A stretch of 64,000 bases of DNA from Paenibacillus sp. ACRRY (GTDB lineage: Bacteria > Bacillota > Bacilli > Paenibacillales > Paenibacillaceae): positions 186,001 through 250,000 of the forward strand of contig NZ_JAKRNM010000004.1 in the NCBI RefSeq assembly GCF_022346995.1, written 5' to 3'. Both the position numbers and the translations under genes were made by a program. Below, piece after piece: positions 17,780 through 26,354 of the stretch. The first letter of the stretch is position 1. Each line of letters begins with the position of its first letter. Under the pieces are notes generated by a model. That model did not search any database and was not told the DNA's origin. It saw only the letters and a program-made list of their open reading frames with translations.

Positions 17780-18919
17780 ATGAGAAAAGCATTTATCAGC
17801 CCAACCAAATATGTGCAAGGCGAAGATGAACTGTTGAACCTTGGTTACTTTGTAAAATCCTTTGGAGATTCGGCATTGTTGATCGCACATCCGGATGATG
17901 TACAACGGGTAAAGGCGAAGCTTGATGCAACAGCAGAGAAGTTCAATATTACCTTTGTTGAAAGCGGTTTTAGAGGGGAGTGCTCCCGTCAGGAAGTGTC
18001 TCGTCTGCAGGAAATTGCGAAGGAAAAAGGATGCACCTGCACTATCGGTCTGGGGGGCGGTAAAGCCATTGATGCAGCCAAATGCGTTGCGGAAGGCGAA
18101 GCTTTGATTATTTGCCCAACCATTGCTGCAACCGATGCACCAACAAGTCACTCGGCAGTATTGTACACACCGGAAGGCTCTTTTGATGACTATGCATATT
18201 TCAAACAAAGTCCAAGCGTAGTGCTGGTGGATACAACCGTAATCGCTAACGCACCAACACGTTTCCTGGTATCCGGTATGGGAGACGCGCTCTCTACGTA
18301 TTTCGAAGCAAGAGCAACAGCGAAATCGTATTCCCGTGTAAACGCAAGTCTGCCAATGGGATCCCGCGAAGGATATACTCCGTCTGCTGTAGGTACGAAT
18401 GCAGCACTGGCGCTGGCAAAATTGTGCTATGAAATGCTGCTGACGGACGGAGCAAAAGCAAAAGTAGCCAGCGACAGCAACGTTGTAACTCAATCGCTGG
18501 AAAATATCGTTGAGACCAACATTTTGTTGTCAGGTCTTGGATTTGAAAGTGGCGGTCTCGCCGCAGCACATGCCATCCACAACGGATTGACGGTTCTGGA
18601 GGGAACACATCACTTCTTCCATGGTGAAAAAGTATCCTTCGGTACGATTGCACAGCTCGTCCTTGAAAATGCTCCAACCGAAGAGCTGCACGAAGTCATG
18701 GACTTTTGCCTCGAGGTAGGACTGCCTGTAAGCTTGGCAGATATCGGTGTAGATACCATTACTCAAGAAGAGCTGCTGAAAGTGGCAGAGATCGCATGTA
18801 TTCCGGAAGAATCCATTCACGCTATGCCGTTCCCGATCACTGTTCCTGAAGTGGCTGCTGCCATTGCAGCGGCTGACCGTATGGGACGGGAATACAAAGC
18901 TCGCCGGGAGGCAAAGTAA
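17780..18919 (+). CDS. gldA: glycerol dehydrogenase
   Basis: This cytosolic NAD+-dependent, metal-dependent enzyme oxidises glycerol to dihydroxyacetone. It has the iron-containing/GldA dehydroquinate-synthase fold with the nucleotide loop GLGGGKAIDAAK and the ATDAPTS segment. The three metal-ligand contexts are GMGDALSTYFEA (Asp), AAHAIHNGLT (His) and FHGEKVSFG (His). The 379 residues are slightly longer than usual because of an Arg/Lys-rich tail. TTAGGAGG precedes the ATG. Its TAA overlaps the next start (TAATG), so product and kinase are coupled. Together they form the oxidative branch of glycerol use. Confidence 0.95.
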   Translation: MRKAFISPTKYVQGEDELLNLGYFVKSFGDSALLIAHPDDVQRVKAKLDATAEKFNITFVESGFRGECSRQEVSRLQEIAKEKGCTCTIGLGGGKAIDAAKCVAEGEALIICPTIAATDAPTSHSAVLYTPEGSFDDYAYFKQSPSVVLVDTTVIANAPTRFLVSGMGDALSTYFEARATAKSYSRVNASLPMGSREGYTPSAVGTNAALALAKLCYEMLLTDGAKAKVASDSNVVTQSLENIVETNILLSGLGFESGGLAAAHAIHNGLTVLEGTHHFFHGEKVSFGTIAQLVLENAPTEELHEVMDFCLEVGLPVSLADIGVDTITQEELLKVAEIACIPEESIHAMPFPITVPEVAAAIAAADRMGREYKARREAK

Positions 18920-20688
18920 TGAAGAAAATTATCAATCAGGCTGAAAATGTCGTGATGGAAATGTGCAACGGGATTGCGCTGGCGCACCCGGAGCTTGAAT
19001 TTTTGAAGAAGTATAAGGTCATCAAACGCAGAGAGATTAACGCAGACAAAGTCAGCCTTATCAGCGGCGGCGGCAGTGGCCATGAACCGGCTCACGCTGG
19101 CTATGTGGGGAAAGGCATGCTGGATGCTGCGGTATGTGGAGATGTATTCGCATCTCCTTCCCAGATTCAGGTGTACCAGGCAATTAAGGCAACGGCCAGC
19201 AGCAAGGGTACACTCTTGATTATCAAAAACTACAGCGGTGACATGATGAATTTCAAGAATGCTGCACATCTGGCGGAGGAAGACGGTATCGATGTACAGT
19301 ATGTGCGTGTTGAAGATGACATTGCTGTACAAGATAGTCTCTACACCGTAGGACGCCGCGGCGTAGCCGGAACGGTTCTGGTGCATAAAATTGCCGGAGC
19401 TGCGGCTGAAGAAGGACGTAGTCTGGCAGAAGTGAAGTCGGTTGCCGAGAAGGCAGCCCAGAATGTACGCAGCATTGGTTTTGGATTCACGTCCTGTACC
19501 GTGCCTGCCAAAGGGACACCAACGTTCGAAATTGCGGGCGATGAAATGGAGTTCGGTGTAGGAATCCATGGTGAACCGGGAATTCGTCGTGAGAAAATTG
19601 TTTCTGCCGATGAGCTGGCGGGCCGGATGGTTGAAGCCCTGCTGGCAGACATGAAGCTGGATGGCGACACATCCGCGGAGATTGCCGTGCTCGTGAACGG
19701 ATTTGGTGCAACACCGCTGCAGGAACTATACTTGCTTAACAACTCCGTTCAGCGCGAGCTGGCAAGACATTCCGGTCTTCATGTAGCCACCACCTTTGTT
19801 GGCAATTACATGACCAGCATCGATATGGCCGGCGCATCGCTGACAATCCTGAAGCTGGATGATGAGCTCAAGTCGTTGTTATTCAAGGAAAGCGACACAC
19901 CTGCATTCAAGGTTTCCGGACCTCCGGCTGCACAAGCAGCCTACTCCGAAGCACTTGAAGCAGTTGTAAGTGAAGACGCTCCTGTTTCCTATGAAGTGGA
20001 GACACCTGCATCGGCTGCAGTCATTAACAACAACCAATTCTCCTTGGACAATATCGTGTACCTGATCGATAAGATGGGTGAGATCATCATCAAGAACGAG
20101 GTACCTTTCTGTGAGCTCGATTCGCATGCGGGAGATGGGGACTTCGGAATGAGCGTGGCGAAGGGCTTCCGTCAGCTGAAACGCGAATGGAATCATATTA
20201 TCAACGAAGAGAAGAAGAATATCGGTTCGTTCCTCGATGCATGTTCTCTTGTCATTATGGAATATTGCGGCGGGGCATCTGGTCCAATCTGGGGTTCGGC
20301 ATTCCGCGCAGCTGGCAAGGCAGTAGGAGATAAACAGCAGCTGACTGTGTCTGAGTTTGCCGAAATGATGCAAGCAGCCGTGCAAGGCATTCAATCCACG
20401 GGTGAACGGTCCTTTGGACGCGGCGCAGTCGTAGGCGACAAGACGCTGATTGATGCACTCGTGCCTTGTGCCGATTCCTGGACACAAAGTGCAAATGCGG
20501 GTGATGACTTCAAAACCGCATTTGCCAAAGGGGCACAAGCGGCAGTCGAGGGTGCGAAGAAAACCGAAGACATCGTGGCACGCATGGGCCGCGCAGGTAC
20601 GGTCGGAGATCGCAGTCTGGGGTATCCGGATGCCGGTGCATACGCACTGGGAGTTATTTTCACAGAGCTGTCCGAGTCAATGAAATAG
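18919..20688 (+). CDS. dhaK: dihydroxyacetone kinase, DhaK-DhaL fusion
   Basis: This 589-residue enzyme phosphorylates dihydroxyacetone, feeding gldA's product into glycolysis. The DhaK domain (about 1-330) has ISGGGSGHEPAHAGYVGKGM, and the covalent substrate-binding His in FGVGIHGEPGI. The DhaL domain (about 375-589) has the metal/nucleotide loop LDSHAGDGDFGMS, the GGASGPIWGSAF segment and RSFGRGAVVGDKTLIDAL. Fusion of K and L, without a DhaM phosphotransfer subunit in the window, favours an ATP-dependent rather than PTS-dependent kinase. Its ATG overlaps the gldA stop by one base. Confidence 0.93.
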   Translation: MKKIINQAENVVMEMCNGIALAHPELEFLKKYKVIKRREINADKVSLISGGGSGHEPAHAGYVGKGMLDAAVCGDVFASPSQIQVYQAIKATASSKGTLLIIKNYSGDMMNFKNAAHLAEEDGIDVQYVRVEDDIAVQDSLYTVGRRGVAGTVLVHKIAGAAAEEGRSLAEVKSVAEKAAQNVRSIGFGFTSCTVPAKGTPTFEIAGDEMEFGVGIHGEPGIRREKIVSADELAGRMVEALLADMKLDGDTSAEIAVLVNGFGATPLQELYLLNNSVQRELARHSGLHVATTFVGNYMTSIDMAGASLTILKLDDELKSLLFKESDTPAFKVSGPPAAQAAYSEALEAVVSEDAPVSYEVETPASAAVINNNQFSLDNIVYLIDKMGEIIIKNEVPFCELDSHAGDGDFGMSVAKGFRQLKREWNHIINEEKKNIGSFLDACSLVIMEYCGGASGPIWGSAFRAAGKAVGDKQQLTVSEFAEMMQAAVQGIQSTGERSFGRGAVVGDKTLIDALVPCADSWTQSANAGDDFKTAFAKGAQAAVEGAKKTEDIVARMGRAGTVGDRSLGYPDAGAYALGVIFTELSESMK

Positions 20689-20730
20689 ATATCCATAACC
20701 AACGTTTCGTCCAATATGGATGTAAGTAAT

Positions 20731-20769
20731 AAAGACCACTTTGTAGCTTGGTTACAGAGTGGTCTTTTT
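20731..20769 (+). terminator. terminator of the gldA-dhaK operon
   Basis: AAAGACCACTTTGTA (20731-20745) pairs with TACAGAGTGGTCTTT (20753-20767) in a 15-bp stem, followed by a T run. Confidence 0.93.
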
Positions 20770-20901
20770 GGTTTAAGAAGCTATAGCAGCAGAGCAGAAA
20801 TTTGGTGTCCTAATCCCAAATAGTGTAATCTGTAGAACAGATACGTAAGGAATGTGCATGGAACAGCATCTAAATTGACGAGAAGGGATCAGGATCAGTT
20901 A

Positions 20902-22080
20902 ATGACACAGAAGTTATATTACGACTCCGCATACACGCGGGATTGGCATACACAAATTACCGGCAGAGTGGACAAGGAAGAAGGTACATATATCACGCTC
21001 GCGGAGACAGCATTTTATCCTCATGGGGGTGGACAACCCTGTGACCTCGGCCGAATTGGAGGTGTCGCCGTTCTTGATGTAAACATCGAAGATGGCGAGG
21101 TATGGCATAAGGTCGAACAGGCGCCTGAGCAGAAGGAGGTTCACTGCGAGATTGACTGGGAGCGCAGATTCGATCACATGCAGCATCACACAGGGCAGCA
21201 TCTGTTGTCAGCCATCACGCTGAAGCTGGCTGATGCGATGACGCTCAGTTTTCATCTGGGGACCGAATACGCAACAATTGATGTAGCCGCTGCAGAATTG
21301 GGAGCAGATCAATTGACAGCCATTGAGCAAGAAGTGAACCGCCAGATTTACCGCAATGCCCGCATTAGCAGCTCCTGGGTCACTGCGGAAGAGGCAGTGC
21401 GTCTGCCGCTCGTGAAGCAGCCCTCTGTGACAGAGGACATTCGTATTGTCGAGATGGAGGGTGTGGAATACAACGCTTGTGGCGGCACACATGTGGCGGC
21501 AACAGGCGAGATCGGCATCCTTAAGCTGCTGAAAACGGAGAAGGTTAAAGGTGGGACGCGTATCTATTTCAAATGTGGATTCAGAGCATTAAACGAATTC
21601 ACAGCAGCACAGCAGGTGTTAAACGGAATTTCGGTGAAATTAAAAACCAGCAGGGAAGAACTGCTTGACCGTATCGATAAAATGGAAACAGACCAAAAAC
21701 AGCTTCTGTCCGAGCTGAGTACAGTCAAATCGACCAATGATACGTATTATGCGCAGGAGCTCCTATCAGCACGGGAAGGTTTGGTTATTGCCCAGGTATT
21801 CGAGGATAAATCCCTCAAGGACATGCAGAGCCTGGCGACCAAGCTGACGGAAGATCATGAGGGCATCGTGCTCTTTGCCAGCATCTCGGAGGCTAAGGTT
21901 GTTTTGGCTCAGAACGGGCAGCCGCCTGAGTGGTCTTGTGGTCCATTCTTCAAGGGCAATCTCGGAGCCTACCAGGGCAAGGGTGGGGGCAGTGACAGAA
22001 TGGCTCAGGCGGGATTTGCCAGCAGTGAAGATGCCTTAGCCTTTTATGAATTTACCAAGGACCAACTGGGACATCACTAA
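20902..22080 (+). CDS. alanyl-tRNA editing protein, AlaX-L type
   Basis: This trans-editing hydrolase removes wrongly attached Ser or Gly from tRNA-Ala. The N-terminal beta domain has FYPHGGGQP, and the zinc-binding editing site is HHTGQHLLSA together with CGGTHVAATGE. The C-terminal half (from about residue 225) is a DHHA1-like domain after a helical linker, ending with the Gly-rich GNLGAYQGKGGGSDRMAQ. The 392-residue length places it among the long AlaX proteins. I started at the ATG giving MTQKLYYDS, the family's typical N terminus; 16 more upstream codons are open. It is a single-gene unit with its own terminator. Confidence 0.93.
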   Translation: MTQKLYYDSAYTRDWHTQITGRVDKEEGTYITLAETAFYPHGGGQPCDLGRIGGVAVLDVNIEDGEVWHKVEQAPEQKEVHCEIDWERRFDHMQHHTGQHLLSAITLKLADAMTLSFHLGTEYATIDVAAAELGADQLTAIEQEVNRQIYRNARISSSWVTAEEAVRLPLVKQPSVTEDIRIVEMEGVEYNACGGTHVAATGEIGILKLLKTEKVKGGTRIYFKCGFRALNEFTAAQQVLNGISVKLKTSREELLDRIDKMETDQKQLLSELSTVKSTNDTYYAQELLSAREGLVIAQVFEDKSLKDMQSLATKLTEDHEGIVLFASISEAKVVLAQNGQPPEWSCGPFFKGNLGAYQGKGGGSDRMAQAGFASSEDALAFYEFTKDQLGHH

Positions 22081-22124
22081 GATGAGTTTTGTTTCTGGGA
22101 CGGAGTGATAACAGTAAGGAACAG

Positions 22125-22149
22125 CACGCCACAATGTGGCGTGTTTTTT
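22125..22149 (+). terminator. terminator after alaX
   Basis: CACGCCAC (22125-22132) pairs with GTGGCGTG (22136-22143) around AAT, followed by six Ts. Confidence 0.95.
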
Positions 22150-22252
22150 CACATGAGGGGACGCTCTGAGGAGTGGAGTCTAATACATCCCATGATTTTC
22201 CTGTGATATACTCGGGGGTATATCGATCATACGGCAGAGGAGGCACAAAGGA

Positions 22253-23557
22253 ATGACAGAACGTATTCCATGCATTCGTGAAGGATGCACCAATACGATT
22301 TTACCGGCAACCGCGGCCAAGACAGGTGGGTACTGCATGCCCTGCAAGCAGGAGATGGAGCGGGAGGAACGCCGGAAATACATTGAAGCGAATCGACGTG
22401 ACGTGAATTTGTATGAGGGAGTGCATGATCCGGTGGAGATTCTGAAAATCATGCATACAGCTCATGTACGCGATCCATTAATTCAGTATGTGCCATATGA
22501 ACGTTCCCAAGAGCAAGTCTACCTGTCACTGTTTGCTGAGCAGCAGGAAGAGATGAGAGACTATGCGATGGAGTTGATTCGTACAGATGATATTGATAAC
22601 GGCAAAGACATTCTCCTGTACCTGGTCTGTTACCATGATATCTCGCTCGCTGCACAGATTCCCGAGTTGTTGGAGCAGGAGATCTACTATCCTGCCATCC
22701 TATATAAAAGTGCTTCAGCGAATGTGCGGGAGCAGCTCTTGCAGCAGGTGCACACCGATGACGAGAATCGTAACCATATCCTGATTATGTTAGCCTACAT
22801 CGGCGATGAGGTAGTCGTGGAGCAGTTCTGGCAGTGGAAGCAGTCTCCGCCGGCCTGGGCAGATCAGTTAAACGTGGAACCAGAGCGATACACCTTCGAA
22901 GCAGGGTGGGAACTCACCGAGGACGGGAATCGGAGAGAATTGTTCATCACCCCAAGTTATTCATTATATAAAGGTGATGCAAAGGAAGGAACGATTGCGG
23001 CTTCAAGCGGCGTACCCATTCAAATGCTTCAAACAAGTGCCAGCAGCTGTCCATGGTGTGGAACTGCCTTAACGACTCTGATTGCTCTGGATGTGCGACA
23101 TCCGGCCTTGCAGAATGTTTCCTGGCAAGCCGAAAAGCTGCAGATTCGAACTTGCATCAACTGCAGCTGCTACGGTGTGGTCTATATGGAGACAAGCTCA
23201 GCAGGAGAGCCCTTCTGGAGTTCTCACAATGTCATGCCAGTAGGAAAGGAGGACATTGATCCGGAAAACTCGTTTGAACCTGCCCCGGATGCTGGTGATT
23301 CATTCTACATTTCGACAGAGCCCCGTCAGGCCTTCCATGGCAGTGAGTGGTCCATGGAACCGTCACTATCCCAGATTGGCGGTCATCCCGGATGGGTTCA
23401 GGATTCAGCGTATCCGGTCTGTCCCTGCTGCTCCACAACCATGAAGGCGGTTGGGCAGGTAGACTGGGCGCAGATCGAGGAGTATGGCGAGGGCATGTAT
23501 TATATGTTTCTATGTGAGCCGTGTCAGATGACTGCGGTGACGTATCAGCAATCTTAA
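22253..23557 (+). CDS. DUF1963-like protein with zinc-ribbon motifs
   Basis: This is a 434-residue cytosolic protein of unknown function. It starts with a Cys motif (CIREGCTNT and YCMPCK) that looks like a small zinc finger. A helical part follows (about 45-190). The C-terminal half contains two CxxC pairs (SSCPWCG and CINCSC), then SQIGGHPGWVQDSAYPVCPCC and AVGQVDWAQI, a pattern resembling the DUF1963/YwqG family. GAGGAGGCAC lies ahead of the ATG. The Cys pairs suggest bound zinc. It stands just before the toxin-immunity region, but nothing links it to that region. Confidence 0.75.
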   Translation: MTERIPCIREGCTNTILPATAAKTGGYCMPCKQEMEREERRKYIEANRRDVNLYEGVHDPVEILKIMHTAHVRDPLIQYVPYERSQEQVYLSLFAEQQEEMRDYAMELIRTDDIDNGKDILLYLVCYHDISLAAQIPELLEQEIYYPAILYKSASANVREQLLQQVHTDDENRNHILIMLAYIGDEVVVEQFWQWKQSPPAWADQLNVEPERYTFEAGWELTEDGNRRELFITPSYSLYKGDAKEGTIAASSGVPIQMLQTSASSCPWCGTALTTLIALDVRHPALQNVSWQAEKLQIRTCINCSCYGVVYMETSSAGEPFWSSHNVMPVGKEDIDPENSFEPAPDAGDSFYISTEPRQAFHGSEWSMEPSLSQIGGHPGWVQDSAYPVCPCCSTTMKAVGQVDWAQIEEYGEGMYYMFLCEPCQMTAVTYQQS

Positions 23558-23662
23558 CTAAATTAGCCGATTAGGTTTGAAGGTATATTTAAGACAAGCT
23601 ATGAAACTACTCACGACGCTGCTGTCAGGTCATCCGTTGCAAATAGATTAGAGGTGATTTAA

Positions 23663-23914
23663 ATGGGAGCTTTTGTTTTACTCTTGAAAGACTATGAGGA
23701 TGAATCAGTTGTGATTTATCGATTCGGCCCAAAAGAAGAGATAATGGGTAAGATTGAATTAAACAAAGGAACTAGAATGTTTTCCGAATTAGAATCAATT
23801 AACAACCCCAATCATTCAAATCAATTTTACTTTGATAGAGCCGCTCAAAGAATGGCCAGATGTCTAGTTAAGGAGGGCGGTGTATTTCCTGAAAAAATGA
23901 CATTTGAATCCTGA
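23663..23914 (+). CDS. small protein, possible immunity gene
   Basis: This 83-residue protein is not recognised. It is well formed, with GAGGTG and a proper spacer before the ATG, and near-neutral to acidic with alternating beta strands (FVLLLKDYEDESVVIYRFG). It is followed by two terminator-like hairpins and lies on the outer side of the DUF1801 duplication. The equivalent place in the second repeat copy is taken by the EndoU immunity gene, so I infer an immunity function by position only. Confidence 0.6.
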   Translation: MGAFVLLLKDYEDESVVIYRFGPKEEIMGKIELNKGTRMFSELESINNPNHSNQFYFDRAAQRMARCLVKEGGVFPEKMTFES

Positions 23915-23957
23915 GGAGTCGAACTCTGATTGGATTCTCGTCTCTCAGGGTCTTTTA
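23908..23957 (+). terminator. terminator-like hairpin overlapping the small gene's stop
   Basis: ATCCTGAG (23908-23915) pairs with CTCAGGGT (23944-23951) with one G-U pair, followed by CTTTT. The stem begins inside the last codons. Confidence 0.5.
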
Positions 23958-24110
23958 TACAGAGGGGCTACCCAGTGCCTGATGAACCCATTTTTGAACA
24001 AATAAACATATTACTCATAGCATTACTTGTATAAAGATTTCGTCATTTCGGTTGTATGTACGTAAAGGCTTTAATTTTATACCCTAAATAATGCTATTCC
24101 GTTACATAGA

Positions 24111-24157
24111 ACAGGTCGATTATGGTCAGATATCACCACGATTGACCTGTTTTTTTT
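24111..24157 (+). terminator. terminator, copy 1 of a repeated hairpin
   Basis: ACAGGTC pairs with GACCTGT at the base, inner TGGT pairs with ACCA, and eight Ts follow. The copy at 25860 has ACCAGGTC with GACCTGGT, a compensatory change that supports the RNA stem. Confidence 0.85.
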
Positions 24158-24267
24158 GTTATCTTCGTTTTCTTACGTTTTTTCAAATTAAGAAAAAATC
24201 AAGCTGACGCATTAGATCTCGCCCAATCACTAGATCTGATTAATTACAGCCCCAAATGTAAATCCTT

Positions 24268-24615
24268 CTACAATTCTGCAGATGCCTGTGTCACCAGACC
24301 AGCGAGCCATTCGTAATCCGGCGTATCCTTTTCCTTGATTTTGATCGTTTTGCGTTCTGCTGGTCCTTCAAATACTCCATCGGGCAGATCAAGAGCAGCC
24401 GCATTAAAAATGGTGAAGGGCACCGCCTGTTTGGAAGGGGAGATGACTGCGGTATATTTGCCGTTCTTCAGGAAGTGAGGCTTTTTGTATTGTATGCGCT
24501 CCTGCGCGTCCGGAATGGAATCATGCACCAGTTGTCGTAATTGTCCTGCTACGGCGAGTTGCCAGGGGATTGAGATCTGTTCGATAAACTCCGTGACTTC
24601 TGTATACAAGGTCAT
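24268..24615 (-). CDS. DUF1801 protein, copy 1
   Basis: This 115-residue protein is of the DUF1801 (YdhG-like) family, with the typical IPDAQERIQYKKPHFLKNGKY core and IKIKEKDTPDYEWLAGLV end. The family's function is not established. It differs from the second copy at six of 115 positions by my count (Y4N, E6D, I16T, L20I, a T/A and a P/S). In this copy the upstream GNAT gene is missing; only its last dozen codons, with the AUG-overlapping stop and the ribosome site, remain. The gene may be poorly expressed for lack of its operon promoter. Confidence 0.85.
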   Translation of the reverse strand: MTLYTEVTEFIEQISIPWQLAVAGQLRQLVHDSIPDAQERIQYKKPHFLKNGKYTAVISPSKQAVPFTIFNAAALDLPDGVFEGPAERKTIKIKEKDTPDYEWLAGLVTQASAEL

Positions 24616-24672
24616 TATTGTCCATCCTCCATTTGTATTGGATTAAATGCTGCCTGTATGAAGATAAATTTA
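24616..24672 (-). pseudogene. remnant of GNAT acetyltransferase 3' end
   Basis: Reading the minus strand, the codons for FNPIQMEDGQ and the stop overlap the DUF1801 start, as in the intact GNAT gene (LNPIQMEDEQ). About eight bases further out, the sequence TGAAGATAAATTTA matches the leader just outside the intact GNAT start at 26939. The coding body between these points is deleted here. Confidence 0.75.
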
Positions 24673-24712
24673 AGACAAGTATTGAATTTTTAGATGAGCA
24701 AGACTCAGAATA

Positions 24713-25324
24713 TTTACCTCTACAGGTGGGGGAGCGAAGATCAACTCGTTTTCCCGTCCAGGGACAGGAAATATGACGGGTGGCTTTAATGGTTTACAGG
24801 ATCAACGCTTGCGAATCACTGAAAACATTGCCGAAAGCAAAAAGGCGAGAGAGTTCTCAAAATTTTCTGAATTTGTGGAGAAGGAAAAGGAGATTGTTAA
24901 GGAGACTGTTAAAGGTAATTGGAATCTCGATGATTTACAAAATACAGAAGCTTTCAAAAAAGGAACAACGAGTAACGCATTAAATCATATTTTTGAGGGC
25001 GAACTCATAAAAGGACAAGCAGTTGGATTTCATTATGAAGGTATGCCAAATAGTAAGGGGAAAATTGTTGGGAATGTTGATCCCCCTAATGAGTATGGTG
25101 TATATAGAGCTAATATAGAGGTTGATGGAGTACTGAAAAAAGCAAAGACAACGTTTTTTCCGAAAGATTGGACATCGCAGCAAGTGGTTGACGAGATAAA
25201 TATAGCTTTCGATAACAAAGTTGTTTTCAAGAATAATAGATATAGAGGGACTGCAAGTACAGGAATGAGTATTGAGTTTGTTGTAAAAAGTGGAAAAATC
25301 ACGTCAGCATATCCGTTGTATTAA
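24713..25324 (+). CDS. orphan polymorphic-toxin tip: EndoU RNase domain with effector junction
   Basis: This is a displaced C-terminal toxin cassette. From about 24716 the frame matches residues 232-293 of the WXG effector at 29523 (GGGAKINSF and MTGGFNGLQD against GGGVKINSF and MTGGFNGFQD), but the WXG and pre-toxin parts are absent. The first ATG in frame is at 24773, preceded by a weak AGGGACAGG. Numbered from that ATG, residues 65-183 form a bacterial EndoU-type RNase domain: H72, H87 (GFHYEG), K125 before TTFFPKDW, and T177/Y180 in the final KITSAYPLY. These match the two His, Lys and Thr/Tyr of EndoU toxins such as CdiA-CT STECO31. It is followed 19 bases later by its presumed immunity gene. 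It is probably a silent reserve cassette unless recombined onto an effector. Confidence 0.82.
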   Translation, partial: FTSTGGGAKINSFSRPGTGNMTGGFNGLQDQRLRITENIAESKKAREFSKFSEFVEKEKEIVKETVKGNWNLDDLQNTEAFKKGTTSNALNHIFEGELIKGQAVGFHYEGMPNSKGKIVGNVDPPNEYGVYRANIEVDGVLKKAKTTFFPKDWTSQQVVDEINIAFDNKVVFKNNRYRGTASTGMSIEFVVKSGKITSAYPLY

Positions 25325-25343
25325 GGAGAATGGAGATAACAAC

Positions 25344-25799
25344 ATGATTAAATATTTGTATACAACTGAATACAGTGAAGATTTTAATGAGGTTATTTTG
25401 GATTTCGGTATAGATACATCATTAAAGAATGGTTATCTGATTAGTAATTCACTAGGTTCAGATATTTTTGGGGATTTTGCTACTGTAAAGGATGAAATCG
25501 AAAAATTATTTGAATTATTAGAAGGAAAGGTAACTTTATACGAAGGTGGGGGGAATGTAAACATAATAAAATCAGATGAATGTTTTACAATCATTGAAGA
25601 CATATTTGCCGAAGATGGTGAAGAGGACAGTACATGTAAAATTGAGACTTTAGAATATGCAAAGATCATACTGGTATGGGCAAAGGAAAATTATCAGTAT
25701 AAGTGCAAACGAGGCGTTATGTTAAGAGAAGAAACAGAATCAGCAGTAGACTGGATAAATAAAAAATGCAATGAGGTGTATGAACTAGAGAGTCGATAG
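25344..25799 (+). CDS. presumed immunity protein for the EndoU toxin tip
   Basis: This 151-residue strongly acidic protein (a DIFAEDGEEDS stretch and many Asp/Glu) is not assigned to a named family by me. I chose the ATG behind AAGGAGAATGGAGAT; the frame is open further upstream only through toxin sequence. It directly follows the toxin tip and precedes a terminator. This is the standard place of an immunity gene in polymorphic toxin loci. The acidity fits a blocker of a basic RNA-binding site. The assignment is by context. Confidence 0.75.
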   Translation: MIKYLYTTEYSEDFNEVILDFGIDTSLKNGYLISNSLGSDIFGDFATVKDEIEKLFELLEGKVTLYEGGGNVNIIKSDECFTIIEDIFAEDGEEDSTCKIETLEYAKIILVWAKENYQYKCKRGVMLREETESAVDWINKKCNEVYELESR

Positions 25800-25859
25800 G
25801 TGTGAAGCGTTTTATGTAAACTCTCTACAGTCTATGAATGCGAGGAACGTCGTTATATA

Positions 25860-25906
25860 AACCAGGTCGAGCATGGGTTAGGGCCCACCATGGTTGACCT
25901 GGTTTA
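25860..25906 (+). terminator. terminator of the EndoU immunity gene, copy 2 of the repeated hairpin
   Basis: ACCAGGTC pairs with GACCTGGT, and GGGCCCACCATGG offers inner pairing. The following TTTATGTTATCTTCGTTTTC matches the tail of copy 1. Confidence 0.75.
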
Positions 25907-26006
25907 TGTTATCTTCGTTTTCTTACGGTAATATCTTGGAATAGAACCAGCCTAACATATTACACTCGAACGAAATCACTTATAATAGATTAGTTTGTAC
26001 ATCTCT

Positions 26007-26354
26007 CTACAATTCTGCAGATGCCTGCGTCACCAGACCAGCGAGCCATTCGTAATCCGGCGTATCCTTTTCCTTGATTTTGATCGTTTTGCGCTCCGCT
26101 GGTCCTTCAAATACCCCATCGGGCAGATCAAGAGCGGCCGCATTAAAAATGGTGAAGGACACCGCCTGCTTGGAAGGGGAGATGACTGCGGCATATTTGC
26201 CGTTCTTTAGGAAGTGAGGCTTTTTGTATTGTATGCGCTCCTGCGCGTCCGGAATGGAATCATGCACCAGTTGTCGTAATTGTCCTGCTACGGCGATTTG
26301 CCAGGGGGTTGAAATCTGTTCGATAAACTCCGTGACATCTGTATTCAAGGTCAT
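26007..26354 (-). CDS. DUF1801 protein, copy 2
   Basis: This is the intact-operon copy of the 115-residue DUF1801 protein. Its ATG overlaps the stop of the upstream GNAT gene by one base (AATAATG), so the two are translationally coupled. The sequence is identical to copy 1 except at six positions. Function unknown; the family is widespread and not tied to toxins. Confidence 0.87.
   Translation of the reverse strand: MTLNTDVTEFIEQISTPWQIAVAGQLRQLVHDSIPDAQERIQYKKPHFLKNGKYAAVISPSKQAVSFTIFNAAALDLPDGVFEGPAERKTIKIKEKDTPDYEWLAGLVTQASAEL

Larger units (their letters stand above)
24101..24651. repeat. left copy of a direct repeat flanking the EndoU cassette
   Basis: This block carries a terminator hairpin, a DUF1801 gene on the minus strand and the last dozen codons of a GNAT gene. 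It is repeated at 25852-26390. The terminator ends and the DUF1801 gene are closely conserved; the stretch between them has diverged. The repeats bracket the orphan toxin tip and its immunity gene. Confidence 0.85.
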
